In this document: positions 1-10,568 of the stretch, one piece after another
How the letters are laid out: every line of letters starts with the position of its first letter
How positions within the stretch are numbered: position 1 is the stretch's first letter
Origin: Streptomyces sp. SAT1
Lineage (GTDB): Bacteria > Actinomycetota > Actinomycetes > Streptomycetales > Streptomycetaceae
Reading direction: 5' to 3'
NCBI RefSeq assembly: GCF_001654495.1
Contig: NZ_CP015849.1
Coordinates: 3,571,501 to 3,635,500, forward strand
Length of the DNA: 64,000 nucleotides
Made by a program: the position numbers and the translations under genes
The notes under the pieces: model-generated
Database searches by the model: none
What the model saw: only the letters and a program-made list of their open reading frames with translations
What the model was told of the DNA's origin: nothing

Positions 1-304
1 TGGTGGCCTGGATCAGCTGCTGGGCCACCCCGACGGAACCGGTGCCGGTGGCCACGTGCGCGGCCGGCACGCCGAAGCGCTCGGCCAGTTCGTTGACCAG
101 ATCGGTGCAGGCCATGTCCGGGTACCGGTTGAAGGAGGAGGCCGCCGCCGTCACGGTCTCCATGACACCGGGCAGCGGCGGATAGGGGTTCTCGTTGGAG
201 GACAGCTTGTACGCCACCGGGCCGTCGCCCGCGGCGGCCTTGCCGGGCTTGTAGGTGGGGATGCCCTCCAGCTCGGCGCGCAGCTTCGGGTTCGTCTCGC
301 TCAC
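1..304 (-). CDS. Histidinol-phosphate/aromatic aminotransferase, N-terminal part (gene runs off the left edge)
   Basis: The first 101 codons of a PLP-dependent class I/II aminotransferase of the HisC/aromatic aminotransferase group. The N-terminus has the family motif [11 protein letters not shown], followed by a conserved NRYPD region and a GTGS segment that contacts the cofactor. The start is GTG at 304, with GAGGAG about 7 nt upstream. The catalytic lysine lies outside the window. The family moves an amino group between histidinol phosphate or aromatic amino acids and 2-oxo acids. The gene stands alone rather than in a his operon as far as can be seen, so an aromatic aminotransferase role is as likely as histidine synthesis. 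It diverges from a LacI-type regulator gene. Confidence 0.85.
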   Translation of the reverse strand, partial: MSETNPKLRAELEGIPTYKPGKAAAGDGPVAYKLSSNENPYPPLPGVMETVTAAASSFNRYPDMACTDLVNELAERFGVPAAHVATGTGSVGVAQQLIQAT

Positions 305-740
305 CGCAGTCCTCCTCATGGCCACCACCGACATCCAATACTCCATACCTTATGAGGATTGGGCGCTGCTGCGAATGGGTCGGAAGCCATCACCTCGGAC
401 CGGTCCCGCACTCGCCGTCGACCCCGCACGGCGGCTCGTGCGACATCACGGGCGTCTTCGTACGAATATGTACGAATGAGGGGCGCATCTCACATATATC
501 TATGCGCCGGTGGCTTGCGCCGTGGCGCGCGTCGCTCGTGCAGGTGAGTTGAGACCTCTTCGAGACCTCCAGGGCTCGACAGGCCCATGGGTGTCGTCAC
601 ATCACGTCCTGGCACGAAATCGCTTAACTGGCTCACTTTCTAAGGCAGTTGGTCCTTTATGACCATGCAGAAACGTGCCTGTCAATGCGTGCATATGCGT
701 CCGCACTACCCCACCGCATGAGCCCTACTATCGGCTCGCC
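305..740. other. Divergent intergenic region between aminotransferase and LacI regulator genes
   Basis: 436 bp with no convincing gene. It is more AT-rich than its flanks between about 325 and 520. It should hold the promoters of both divergent genes and an inverted repeat at 467-486. No RNA gene was recognised. Confidence 0.6.
467..486. promoter_or_regulatory. Candidate operator: inverted repeat TTCGTAC-N6-GTACGAA
   Basis: Perfect 7-bp arms separated by 6 bp, with TACGAAT also repeated directly. It lies in the AT-rich spacer between the divergent aminotransferase and LacI genes, so an autoregulatory or shared operator is a reasonable inference. The LacI half-site geometry has not been verified. 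Confidence 0.4.
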
Positions 741-1853
741 ATGACAGCAGCAGGGAAGCACCAGGTGAGCCGCGCGGATACCTCTCGTCGAGGCAGCCGG
801 CCGGGTCGGGCGGGCATCAGAGACGTGGCCGCCGCCGCCGGAGTCTCCATCACAACCGTCTCCGATGCCCTCAACGGCAAGGGCCGGCTCCCGGACGCCA
901 CCCGCCGCCATGTCCGTGAGGTCGCCGACCGGCTGGGGTACCGCCCCTCGGCCGCAGCACGCACGCTCCGTACCGGGAAGTCGGGCCTCATCGGCCTGAC
1001 CGTGACGACGTACGGGGATGAACCTTTCACCTTCACCGAGTTCGCGTACTTCGCCGAGATGGCGCGGGCCGCCACCTCGGCCGCGCTCGCCCGCGGCTAC
1101 GCGCTCGTCATCCTCCCGGCGACCTCGCGCCACGACGTGTGGTCGAACGTCGCCCTGGACGGCACGGTCGTCATCGACCCCTCCGACCAGGACCCGGTCG
1201 TCAGCGAGCTGGTCCGGCAGGGCTTACCGGTGGTCAGCGACGGCCGCCCGGCCGGCGCCCTCCCGGTCACCGCCTGGGTCGACAACGACCACGAGGCCGC
1301 CGTCCTCGACATCCTCGACCACCTCGCCGAGGCCGGCGCCCGCCGCATCGGCCTGCTCACCGGCACCACCACCGACACGTACACCCATCTGTCGACGACC
1401 GCCTACCTGCGCTGGTGCGAGCGCGTCGGCCAGGACCCGGTCTACGAGTCCTACCCCGCCCACGATCCGTGCGCGGGCGCCGTCGCCGCCGACCGGCTGC
1501 TGGCACGCCCGGACCGGCCCGACGCCGTCTACGGGCTGTTCGACCCCAACGGCACGGACCTGCTCGCCGCCGCCCGCCGCTACGGCCTGCGTGTCCCCGA
1601 CGACCTGCTGCTGGTGTGCTGCAGCGAGTCCACGGTCTACGCCAACACCGAGCCGCCGATCACCACGCTCTCCCTCAAACCGCGCCGCATCGGCACCGCG
1701 GTGGTCCAGCTCCTCATCGACGCCATCGAGGGAGTCGAGTCGGACCAGCCGGTCGAGCAGGTCATACCGACCGAGCTGATCGTGCGCACCTCCTCGCAGC
1801 GGCGCCCGCCGCGCACGACCGTCAGCCCGCCCCGGTCACCGGAGGAGCAGTAG
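741..1853 (+). CDS. LacI-family transcriptional regulator with a TTA codon
   Basis: 370 aa from ATG 741. Residues about 25-70 form the LacI helix-turn-helix and hinge (IRDVAAAAGVSITTVSDAL, then RLGYRPSAAARTL). The rest is a periplasmic-binding-protein-like sensor domain ending in the usual TLSLKPRRIG segment. No strong Shine-Dalgarno precedes 741; TACTAT at 727-732 could be a -10 for a near-leaderless transcript. An in-frame GTG at 675 is a less likely start. Codon 162 (1224-1226) is TTA, the rarest Streptomyces codon, read by the bldA tRNA, so translation may depend on bldA. The effector and target are unknown. The divergent aminotransferase gene is the obvious candidate target. Confidence 0.9.
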   Translation: MTAAGKHQVSRADTSRRGSRPGRAGIRDVAAAAGVSITTVSDALNGKGRLPDATRRHVREVADRLGYRPSAAARTLRTGKSGLIGLTVTTYGDEPFTFTEFAYFAEMARAATSAALARGYALVILPATSRHDVWSNVALDGTVVIDPSDQDPVVSELVRQGLPVVSDGRPAGALPVTAWVDNDHEAAVLDILDHLAEAGARRIGLLTGTTTDTYTHLSTTAYLRWCERVGQDPVYESYPAHDPCAGAVAADRLLARPDRPDAVYGLFDPNGTDLLAAARRYGLRVPDDLLLVCCSESTVYANTEPPITTLSLKPRRIGTAVVQLLIDAIEGVESDQPVEQVIPTELIVRTSSQRRPPRTTVSPPRSPEEQ

Positions 1854-2051
1854 GAGCGTCGCGCCGCGGGCCCGCCGAAGAGTGTCCAAACGGGGCGAAA
1901 GCCACGGTGAACCTGAGTCCCGTTCCGATTCACCACCCCTGGGTCATCACACGGCGCGATCCGCATTCCTATGATGGGCGCACGACACCGCGGGCCGCTG
2001 CGACCAGGCAGTCCGAAGCGGTGCAGACGCGGCGCGATGGTGGAGGGGTCG

Positions 2052-3140
2052 ATGACTCAGGGGGCCGGTCAGGGACCCGAGGTGGAGCGGACGGCGACAC
2101 TGCGCGACTTCCGCGTGCCCGCGTACATGAACGAGGCCGCTCCGTACCCCCCCGGCGCGCCTCCCGCCGAGAGCGCGCCGCCGCTCGAGGAGGACCGCCC
2201 GGCGCCCGAGGAGGGCTACCCGGACGTGTACACGCCGACCCAGCGTGACCTGCCCGTCATCCACCGCGGCGACACGGTCCAGGTGACGGTGGACCCTGTC
2301 GCCGCGCAGGCCCCGGCCGGGCCCGGACCGCTGTTCGTCGTCGGCGACGTGCACGGCTATCTCGACCAACTGGTCGCCGCGCTCCAGGAACAGGGACTTG
2401 TCGACGCCGCAGGCCAGTGGTGCGCCGGCACCGCGCGGCTGTGGTTCCTCGGCGACTTCACCGACCGCGGCCCGGACGGCATCGGCGTCATCGATCTGGT
2501 GATGCGGCTGTCCGCCGAGGCGGCGGCGGCCGGCGGCTACTGCAAGGCCCTCATGGGCAACCACGAGCTTCTGCTGCTGGGTGCCAAGCGGTTCGGCGAC
2601 ACCCCCGTCAACTCCGGTGCGGGCACCGCCACCTTCCAGGCGGCCTGGCTGCTCAACGGCGGCCAGAAGTCCGACATGGACCGCCTCCAGGACCACCACC
2701 TGCAGTGGATGGCCCGCCTCGACGCGATGGAGGAGGTCGACGGCTACCTCCTCGTGCACTCCGACACCACCTCCTACCTCGACTACGGCGACTCGATCGA
2801 AGCGGTCAACGACACGGTCCACGACACCCTCACGCGCAATGACGCGGACGAGTGCTGGGACCTGTTCCGCAAGTTCACCAAGCGCTTCTCCTTCCGTGAC
2901 GAGGGCGGCGCCGACGCCGTGCGCTCGCTGCTCGGCACCTACGGCGGCGCCCGCATCGTGCACGGCCACAGCCCCATCCCGTATCTGCTGGGCGAAGTCG
3001 GCTCCGAGGACGGCGACGAGACCGCGGGCCCCGTCGTGGAGGGACCGCACGTCTACGCCGAGGGCCTCGCCATCGCCATGGACGGCGGCGTGACGATGGC
3101 CGGAAAACTGCTGGTCCAGCAACTTCCGCTGGACTTCTGA
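2052..3140 (+). CDS. Calcineurin-like metallophosphoesterase (Ser/Thr phosphatase family)
   Basis: 362 aa. The start ATG 2052 is chosen because TGGAGGGG sits 7 nt upstream; an earlier in-frame ATG at 2037 lacks this. The first 90 residues are acidic and proline-rich. The metallophosphatase signatures follow in order: GDVHG near residue 98, GDFTDRGPD near 134, GNHE near 169 and a late HGHSP near 304, which together supply the dinuclear metal ligands. The protein lacks a signal peptide and is probably cytosolic. The substrate cannot be read from sequence. Phosphoprotein or small phosphoester hydrolysis are both possible. An inverted repeat at 3163-3189 probably ends the transcript. Confidence 0.85.
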   Translation: MTQGAGQGPEVERTATLRDFRVPAYMNEAAPYPPGAPPAESAPPLEEDRPAPEEGYPDVYTPTQRDLPVIHRGDTVQVTVDPVAAQAPAGPGPLFVVGDVHGYLDQLVAALQEQGLVDAAGQWCAGTARLWFLGDFTDRGPDGIGVIDLVMRLSAEAAAAGGYCKALMGNHELLLLGAKRFGDTPVNSGAGTATFQAAWLLNGGQKSDMDRLQDHHLQWMARLDAMEEVDGYLLVHSDTTSYLDYGDSIEAVNDTVHDTLTRNDADECWDLFRKFTKRFSFRDEGGADAVRSLLGTYGGARIVHGHSPIPYLLGEVGSEDGDETAGPVVEGPHVYAEGLAIAMDGGVTMAGKLLVQQLPLDF

Positions 3141-3162
3141 CCGTTCCACGACGCCCCCGTCG

Positions 3163-3189
3163 GTGCCGGGCCGGGCCGCAGCCCGGCAC
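3163..3189 (+). terminator. Probable terminator after metallophosphatase gene
   Basis: GTGCCGGGC and GCCCGGCAC form a perfect 9-bp stem with a 9-nt loop, 22 bp after the stop codon. There is no U-tract, as is usual in this GC-rich genome. Confidence 0.6.
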
Positions 3190-3322
3190 GCAATTTGTGG
3201 AAACCCCCTGTCACCGCGCACCGTCGCGGCTCTACCATCGGGTTATCCGTAGCAGGCTCCCCTCCGTTTCTGCCCGACGGCTCGCTGTCATGCGAGCCCC
3301 AAGCCCTACGGAGCATCGGGGG

Positions 3323-4189
3323 ATGCACATGAACAGCGTTCCGCAGCACCTGCTGAGCGAGGACCGCCGGGAGTACGAGCGGATCCTCGATGAGGCGCTG
3401 CGCTCCGCCCCACACCACCTGGAACCGACCGCCGTCGGACAGCGGCTCACCACCGAACAGCTGCGCACCATGGCGCTCAACGCCACCGCTCTGATCACCG
3501 CGGCCGCGGCGACCGAGTACCACCACTACGTGACGGTCCGCGAGAAGCTGCGCCGCCCGGCACCGGCCGGGGCACCGGCCGTCCGGGGCCGCGGCACCGC
3601 GGAACCGGACCCGGCCGTGACGGAGCTCGCGGCCACCGTCGGCGAGGCCGCGGAGACCGGCGGCGCGGGGGCCGCCGCGGTGGTCGCGGTCCTCGCCCCC
3701 GTCCTCGCCGGGATCGCCGCCGCCCTCTTCCTCCTCGTCGGCTACGCCCTGAAGGTGCTCGACCCGGCGCCGGCCTTCGCGCAGAGTCTGGTCACCGTCG
3801 GCTGGGTGTTCGGCGCCGTGACCGCGGCGGCCCTCCTGGCGGCCGGTGTGGCACTGCTGGCCACCGCGCTGCGCAACCGGCCCGCACCGGACGCCGGGCC
3901 GTACGGCGTCCTCGACGAGGATCTCGCACGGGCCCGGGACGCCTGGCACGACGCCCTGCTCGAACGGGGCCTCCTGCCGTTCCTGCGCGAGGCCCTCGCG
4001 GCCTCCGCGGGTGCGGCGCCGCACCGCATGGACCCCGCGGCGCCCAGCGGCCGGATGCCGCACCTGGGCTACGGCCGCCCCGGCTTCAGCAGCCCGGACG
4101 ACGGTGCCGCCCCGGGCTCCCGTCCGAGCTACTCCAGCCCGGACTTCTCCAGCCCGGACTTCGGGGGTCCGGAACACCGCCCGGAGTGA
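3323..4189 (+). CDS. Two-TM conserved membrane protein, function unknown
   Basis: 288 aa from ATG 3323; ATG 3329 is an equally usable start two codons later, and both share the GGAG/GGGG stretch upstream. The N-terminal 100 residues are soluble and helical. Two hydrophobic segments follow at about 115-138 and 150-175. The cytoplasmic C-terminus ends in a low-complexity tail with repeated SSPDF units. No catalytic motif is visible. Proteins of this layout are conserved in streptomycetes, but I do not recognise a function. It converges on thiC with a strong inverted repeat between the two genes. Confidence 0.8.
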   Translation: MHMNSVPQHLLSEDRREYERILDEALRSAPHHLEPTAVGQRLTTEQLRTMALNATALITAAAATEYHHYVTVREKLRRPAPAGAPAVRGRGTAEPDPAVTELAATVGEAAETGGAGAAAVVAVLAPVLAGIAAALFLLVGYALKVLDPAPAFAQSLVTVGWVFGAVTAAALLAAGVALLATALRNRPAPDAGPYGVLDEDLARARDAWHDALLERGLLPFLREALAASAGAAPHRMDPAAPSGRMPHLGYGRPGFSSPDDGAAPGSRPSYSSPDFSSPDFGGPEHRPE

Positions 4190-4198
4190 GCGACCGGA

Positions 4199-4247
4199 CC
4201 GGTGCCGGACGGGGACGGGCTCCACCGCCCCCCCCGTCCGGCACCGG
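4199..4247. terminator. Bidirectional terminator between membrane-protein gene and thiC
   Basis: Arms 4199-4214 and 4232-4247 are perfect 16-bp complements enclosing a 17-nt loop. It sits between two convergent stop codons (4189 and 4272). Confidence 0.75.
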
Positions 4248-4271
4248 CCGCCGTCGGCTGTCACACCGGCT

Positions 4272-6225
<1,954 letters not shown>

Positions 6226-6303
6226 TGCAAAGGTGCCTCCACGCTAGCGCCATGTGTGGCGCGGTGAACAGTGGGCCCCCGGCGTTCTTGCGATGATCGG
6301 GCG

Positions 6304-7695
6304 GTGACCACGACGCAGCAGTTCCCCCATCCGCCGCCGGAACCACGCCCCGGTCCCGAGTCCGGGCACGGCCATGGGTCCGGACACGGTCACGGGCATG
6401 CGCACAGCCACGGTCACGGCCCGGCCGCGCCGGTCTCGCAGCACCTCCGCAAGATCATCGCTGCGGTCCTGGTCCCATTCGCCGCCGCCGTGGTGGTCGG
6501 GCTCGTCGTGCTCTGGCCCGGCGGCGCCCCCGCGCACCAGCGCACCGGCGTGGGCTTCGACCGGCAGACGCAGCAGGCAACGGTCACCCAGGTGGTGGCG
6601 GTGAGCTGCAAGGCGGTGAACACCTCCGGCGACACACCGACCGGCGACACCTCCACCGCCGAGGGCGCCTCCGCCCAGGCGCAGGCGTCCGGCACCTGCA
6701 AGAAGGCCACGATCCGCGTCGACACCGGCAAGGACAAGGGCCGTGCCTTCACCGAGATCGTGCAGCCGGACCAGTCACGGCAGTTGCACCGGGGCGAGAA
6801 GGTCGTGGCCGCCTACGAGCCCGCCGCGCCGAGGGAGTTGCAGTACTCGGTCACGGATGTGAGCCGCGGCTTCCCCATGGCGCTGCTGGCCGGGATCTTC
6901 GCACTCGCCGTCGTGGTCGTCGGGCGGATGCGCGGGGTCATGGCGCTGGTCGCGCTGGCCATCAGCTTCGTGGTGCTGGACCTCTTCATCCTGCCCGCGA
7001 TCCTGCAAGGGTCGAATCCGCTGGTCGTGGCCGTGGTGGGAGCCAGCGCGATCATGCTGATCGCGCTGTACATGTGCCACGGCCTGTCCGCCCGTACCTC
7101 GGTGGCCGTGCTCGGCACGCTGGTCTCGCTGGTGTTGATCGGCGTCCTGGGTTCGCTGTTCATCGGCTGGGCGTCGCTCACCGGCAACACCGATGACAAC
7201 ACCGGACTGATCCATGGCCTGTATCCGTCGATCGACATGAGCGGCCTGCTGCTCGCCGGGGTGATCATCGGGTCGCTCGGTGTCCTCGACGACGTGACGG
7301 TCACGCAGACGTCGGCGGTCTGGGAACTGCACGAGGCCAATCCGGCGCTGGGCTGGCGGGGGCTGTACCGCGCGGGCATCCGGATCGGGCGCGACCACAT
7401 CGCGTCCGTCGTCAACACCCTGGTCCTGGCCTACGCGGGCGCGGCGCTGCCGCTGCTGCTGCTCTTCTCGATCGCGCAGAGCAGCGTGGGGACGGTGGCC
7501 ACCAGCGAACTCGTCGCCGAGGAGATCGTGCGCACGCTCGTGGGCTCGATCGGCCTGGTCGCCTCGGTGCCGGTCACCACGGCGCTGGCGGCTCTCGTCG
7601 TCTCGGTCGACCGGCCGCAGCCGGTGTCCGCCCCCGCCGCGGCGGGGCTGCCCGCACCGGCTCGCGGGGGCCGGGGCAGGCGCCGCAAACGGTGA
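6304..7695 (+). CDS. YibE/F-family multi-pass membrane protein with His-rich N-terminus
   Basis: 463 aa if GTG 6304 is the start. ATG 6271 in the same frame is possible, and neither has a good Shine-Dalgarno, so a short or absent leader is likely. Residues about 20-40 are a histidine/glycine run (HGHGHGHAHSHGHG), suggestive of metal ion binding. One TM segment follows near 55-75, then an extracytoplasmic loop with two Cys residues, then a block of about seven hydrophobic segments characteristic of the YibE/F family (LLAGVIIGSLGVLDDVTVTQ region). The family has no firmly established activity; transport is usually assumed. It is transcribed divergently from the thiC leader with 241 bp between the coding regions. 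Confidence 0.85.
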   Translation: MTTTQQFPHPPPEPRPGPESGHGHGSGHGHGHAHSHGHGPAAPVSQHLRKIIAAVLVPFAAAVVVGLVVLWPGGAPAHQRTGVGFDRQTQQATVTQVVAVSCKAVNTSGDTPTGDTSTAEGASAQAQASGTCKKATIRVDTGKDKGRAFTEIVQPDQSRQLHRGEKVVAAYEPAAPRELQYSVTDVSRGFPMALLAGIFALAVVVVGRMRGVMALVALAISFVVLDLFILPAILQGSNPLVVAVVGASAIMLIALYMCHGLSARTSVAVLGTLVSLVLIGVLGSLFIGWASLTGNTDDNTGLIHGLYPSIDMSGLLLAGVIIGSLGVLDDVTVTQTSAVWELHEANPALGWRGLYRAGIRIGRDHIASVVNTLVLAYAGAALPLLLLFSIAQSSVGTVATSELVAEEIVRTLVGSIGLVASVPVTTALAALVVSVDRPQPVSAPAAAGLPAPARGGRGRRRKR

Positions 7696-7754
7696 TCCGC
7701 CCCGGGGCGGGAGCATGGCCCGCAGGGACGGCGAAAGGGTCACGGACCGTGTGG

Positions 7755-7799
7755 TGAAGCGTTACTCCTCCGCACACGCTCGGTTGCGGAAACGCTTCA
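7755..7799 (-). terminator. Possible terminator after ssgA
   Basis: TGAAGCGTT and AACGCTTCA form 9-bp arms, with a nested CCGCA/TGCGG pairing in the loop. It overlaps the end of ssgA between convergent genes. The loop is long, so this is only a weak call. Confidence 0.35.
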
Positions 7800-8234
7800 T
7801 CCCGCGTTCTGCTCTTCCGCCAGGATGCGGTCCAGGGCTTCGTCGAGATGCGCGTCAAAGTCCTCCAGAGCGCCTTCCTGGCCCAGCGGGACCAGTTTGT
7901 CCGTGCGGTCGAGGAACGCCACCAGCGGTGCGGTGGAGGACCGGAACAGCGCCCGGTCGGCGCCGACCTGAAGGCGGATCAGCACCTCGGCCAGCTCCTC
8001 GTTGTCGGCGGGACCGATGCGCACATCGCCGTCGCCGCACGGCCTGCCCACCCCGTCGACCAGCAGTTCCCGGCCGAAGGCCCAGGTGACGGGGGCATCG
8101 CCGGGCAAATGGAAGGTCAGCCGTACGGCATAGGGATCACGGGTCTCGTACCGCAGTTCCACCGGAATGCGGAAGGAGAGCTCCTCGGACACGAGAAAGC
8201 TCATCATGACCTCTGCCTGTACGGACTCGCGCAT
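7797..8234 (-). CDS. ssgA: Sporulation-specific cell division activator SsgA
   Basis: 145 aa SsgA-like protein. Near the N-terminus it reads SFLVSEELSFRIPVELRYE, then HLPGDAPVTWAFGRELL and TDKLVPLGQE, and ends ILAEEQNAG, closely matching SsgA of Streptomyces coelicolor as I recall it. SsgA is a soluble actinomycete-specific protein that promotes sporulation septation and marks sites of septum and branch formation. It has no catalytic residues. ssgR lies immediately upstream in the same orientation with 98 bp between the genes, the arrangement known for this locus. An ssgA promoter in that gap under SsgR control is expected. Confidence 0.96.
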   Translation of the reverse strand: MRESVQAEVMMSFLVSEELSFRIPVELRYETRDPYAVRLTFHLPGDAPVTWAFGRELLVDGVGRPCGDGDVRIGPADNEELAEVLIRLQVGADRALFRSSTAPLVAFLDRTDKLVPLGQEGALEDFDAHLDEALDRILAEEQNAG

Positions 8235-8332
8235 CGCTACCCCGTCATCTGCCGTCGACTGGCCGGGAATGGTCCCCTTGATACTGGTGGCATCTTGCTG
8301 AACGTATATGGCAGATCACAAGGAGTGAGTTT

Positions 8333-9238
8333 TCAGATACTGATAGCGAGCGCGAGGGAGCCGACACGCCGTCCCACCTCGGCCTGGAGCTGCCGCGCCG
8401 CGGGCAGCAGGCGGTCGGCCTGGTGCGCGGGGAGCGACAGCGCCATCGTGGCGGCCGTGGCCCCCACAGTGATCGGCACGGCCGCGCAGACCGTCCCCAG
8501 CGCGTACTCCTGGCGTTCCGTCACCGGCTGCATCCTGGGCATCCGTTCGAGCCGCCGCAGCAGGGTGTGGTCGTCACGGACGGTGTACGGCGTGATGGAC
8601 CGCGCCGGATAGCGGGACAGATGGTCCCGGCGGGCGTTCCCGTCCAGCTGGGACAGCAGGCACTGGCCGATCGCGTGCGCGTGCCCGGTCTCCCGGAAGT
8701 CCGCCCACTCCTGGACGGCCGGGTTCGCCGGGGTGTCGGAGACGCACACCACCTCGATCTCACCGTCCCGGTACATCGCGTAATACACCGGGACGCCGAT
8801 CAGATCACGCCATTGTGCGAGCGAGTCGACGACCGTGCTGCGACGTTTCTGCGCCGCTCCGCTGCTGCTGAGCCGCTCGGCCGCGGCCCCGAGAAAGAAC
8901 AGCCCGCGGTCGCGGTACAGATAGCCCTCGTGGACCAGGGTGCGCAGCAGGTGGTAGGCGGTGGGGAGGGCGAGGCCGGTCTCCCGGGCCAGCTGTTTGG
9001 CCGGGGCACCGTGCTCGTGCCCCGCGACGGTCTCCAGCAGGCGCATCGCGCGCTGCACGGATCCGATGAGGGTCTGCCCCGCCGGGGCGGGCGGCCGCTG
9101 CTGCTCCGGCACACCGACGCGCGGACGCTCCACCGCGGGCGCGGAGCGCGGCTGCGCGGGAAGCCCGGTGGAACCGGACGGCGCCCGGGGGCCCGGGGGC
9201 GCGTGCGGTTCTGCGGGTGCGGTGTCAACCGTGGCCAA
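8333..9238 (-). CDS. ssgR: IclR-type regulator SsgR, activator of ssgA
   Basis: 301 aa if translation begins at TTG 9238, which has GGGAG 8 nt upstream; a later start cannot be excluded because the first 60 residues are a low-complexity Pro/Ala region. The IclR winged helix spans about residues 65-125 (SVQRAMRLLETVAGHEHGAP, then LALPTAYHLLRTLVHEGYL), followed by an effector-type domain. SsgR is established as the IclR-like activator needed for ssgA transcription in S. coelicolor. The identity here rests on the IclR fold plus adjacency to ssgA. An uncommon TTG start would keep translation low. Confidence 0.92.
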   Translation of the reverse strand: MATVDTAPAEPHAPPGPRAPSGSTGLPAQPRSAPAVERPRVGVPEQQRPPAPAGQTLIGSVQRAMRLLETVAGHEHGAPAKQLARETGLALPTAYHLLRTLVHEGYLYRDRGLFFLGAAAERLSSSGAAQKRRSTVVDSLAQWRDLIGVPVYYAMYRDGEIEVVCVSDTPANPAVQEWADFRETGHAHAIGQCLLSQLDGNARRDHLSRYPARSITPYTVRDDHTLLRRLERMPRMQPVTERQEYALGTVCAAVPITVGATAATMALSLPAHQADRLLPAARQLQAEVGRRVGSLALAISI

Positions 9239-9299
9239 GGGTCACTCCCGTAGCGCGAGGGGCAGCCCGTGCGGAGGACACGGGTGGGGGAACGCTGCC

Positions 9300-9319
9300 C
9301 GCGGGGGCCGGCCCCCGCG
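9300..9319 (-). terminator. Perfect 20-bp GC palindrome downstream of the DUF5326-like gene
   Basis: CGCGGGGGCC joined directly to its complement. It lies between the end of the small membrane protein gene (9434) and the start of ssgR (9238), so it could terminate the former or insulate ssgR. Confidence 0.4.
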
Positions 9320-9433
9320 TCGATTCCCGGACCCTATCCGCCTGTCACCGCTCCAGGACGGCCTGTCCGGAAAACTTCCCTCCCGCGGGGGACCCGGCGA
9401 CGCCCCTCACGGGTCACCGGTGTCCCCTGAGGC

Positions 9434-9646
9434 TCACCAGTCGCCGCGCGACGACGAACTCGACATGAACTTCCGCACGATGTAGATCAGACCGCCGATC
9501 AGCGCCACGAAGATCAGCAGCTTGAACAGCAGACCGATCACGAAGCCGACGACCGTCGCTATCAGGCTGCCGAAGACGACCAGGGCGATGACCGGCACCG
9601 CGATCCACTTCACCCACCACGGCAGTCCCGTGAAGACTTCTCGCAT
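9434..9646 (-). CDS. Small membrane protein (DUF5326-like), 70 aa
   Basis: 70 aa with two closely spaced hydrophobic stretches (WWVKWIAVPVIALVVFGSL and VIGLLFKLLIFVALIGGLIYIV), then a short basic and Ser-rich tail ending SRGDW. GAGGG lies 4-8 nt before ATG 9646. It matches a small actinobacterial membrane protein family I associate with DUF5326; no function is known. It is conserved next to ssgR in streptomycetes, but nothing in the sequence links it to sporulation. Confidence 0.8.
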   Translation of the reverse strand: MREVFTGLPWWVKWIAVPVIALVVFGSLIATVVGFVIGLLFKLLIFVALIGGLIYIVRKFMSSSSSRGDW

Positions 9647-9824
9647 TGCCCTCGTCCTTACCTCTCCGCCGGCCCAGCGCCGGGTGCTCGATGGCCCGCA
9701 CCGTCCGGTGCCGGGACCTGTCGTACGTCCTGCTTCGATGCTAGGGCCGATGCGGGCCCGGACGGGGCTTCCGCATCCCTTGTCCTCCCCTGACCGTTCC
9801 CCTAGGGAACCCTGAGACGGCGCC

Positions 9825-10142
9825 TCACGCTTCCGGCGGAGAGAACACCACGAGGACCCGCAGATCCTCGCTGATGTGGTGGAACTTGTGGGCGACTCCG
9901 GCCGGTACGTACACCACGCTGCCGCGCGCCACCTCGGTCGTCTCCAGGCCCACCGTCAGGGAGGCGCGGCCGCTCACGACGAAGTACACCTCGTCCTGGC
10001 GGTGCGGGTTCTGCGGGTCGTGGCCGCCCGCGTCCAGCGCGTACAGGCCGACGGACATGTTCCGCTCCCGCAGGAACTGCAGGTACGCGCCGTCGTTGGC
10101 GGCCCGCTCCGCCTCCAGTTCGTCCAGCCGGAATGCCTTCAT
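9825..10142 (-). CDS. Small single-domain cupin protein
   Basis: 105 aa, a size that fits a single cupin barrel. Motif 1 is PHRQDEVYFVVSGRASLTVG, with the His and Glu expected as metal ligands. Motif 2 is VPAGVAHKFHHIS, giving a second His. GAGGG sits just before ATG 10142. Such proteins bind a divalent metal and may be enzymes or small-molecule sensors; no substrate can be deduced. It diverges from a holin-superfamily membrane protein gene with only 48 bp between the starts. Confidence 0.85.
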   Translation of the reverse strand: MKAFRLDELEAERAANDGAYLQFLRERNMSVGLYALDAGGHDPQNPHRQDEVYFVVSGRASLTVGLETTEVARGSVVYVPAGVAHKFHHISEDLRVLVVFSPPEA

Positions 10143-10190
10143 CACCCTCGCCCGTGTTCGTGGCCGATCTCGTCTGCCACGATCAGACAC

Positions 10191-10568
10191 ATGAAGAATT
10201 TCGTAGTCAAGACGATCGCCAACGCAGGCGCCCTGGCCGTCGCCGTCTGGCTGCTCGACAAGATCACACTGACCGGGGACAACACGGCCAAGGAGGTCGG
10301 CACCCTCATCGGTGTCGCGCTGGTGTTCGGGCTGGTCAACTTCCTGGTCAAACCGGTGGTGAAGGTGCTGACCTTCCCGCTGTTCATCCTGACGCTGGGC
10401 CTGATCACCCTCGTCGTCAACGCGCTGATGCTGCTGCTGACGTCCTGGGTCTGCGACAAGGTCGACCTGAGCTTCCATGTCGAGGGCTTCTGGACCGCCG
10501 TCCTCGGCGGGCTGATCATCTCGGTCGTCTCCTGGGCGCTGCACATGGTCCTGCCGGACGAGGACTGA
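10191..10568 (+). CDS. Four-TM membrane protein of the phage-holin superfamily IV
   Basis: 125 aa with four hydrophobic segments (about 5-20, 38-58, 62-88 and 100-120) and the family features NFLVKPVVKVLTFP and FILTLGLITLVVNALML. Annotation systems place this family with mycobacterial 4-TMS holins, but it is a chromosomal housekeeping-type protein in many bacteria, and there is no phage gene nearby. ATG 10191 has no clear ribosome-binding site, so the transcript may be leaderless. Function is unknown. Confidence 0.85.
   Translation: MKNFVVKTIANAGALAVAVWLLDKITLTGDNTAKEVGTLIGVALVFGLVNFLVKPVVKVLTFPLFILTLGLITLVVNALMLLLTSWVCDKVDLSFHVEGFWTAVLGGLIISVVSWALHMVLPDED

Noticed and set aside
9236..9238. 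Shorter start for ssgR at a downstream GTG
   Set aside because: The TTG has a well-placed GGGAG, while the downstream candidates do not look better; left as an uncertainty in the entry.
10191..10568. Prophage remnant because of a holin-like protein
   Set aside because: The family is widespread in chromosomes without phages, and all neighbours are ordinary metabolic genes.
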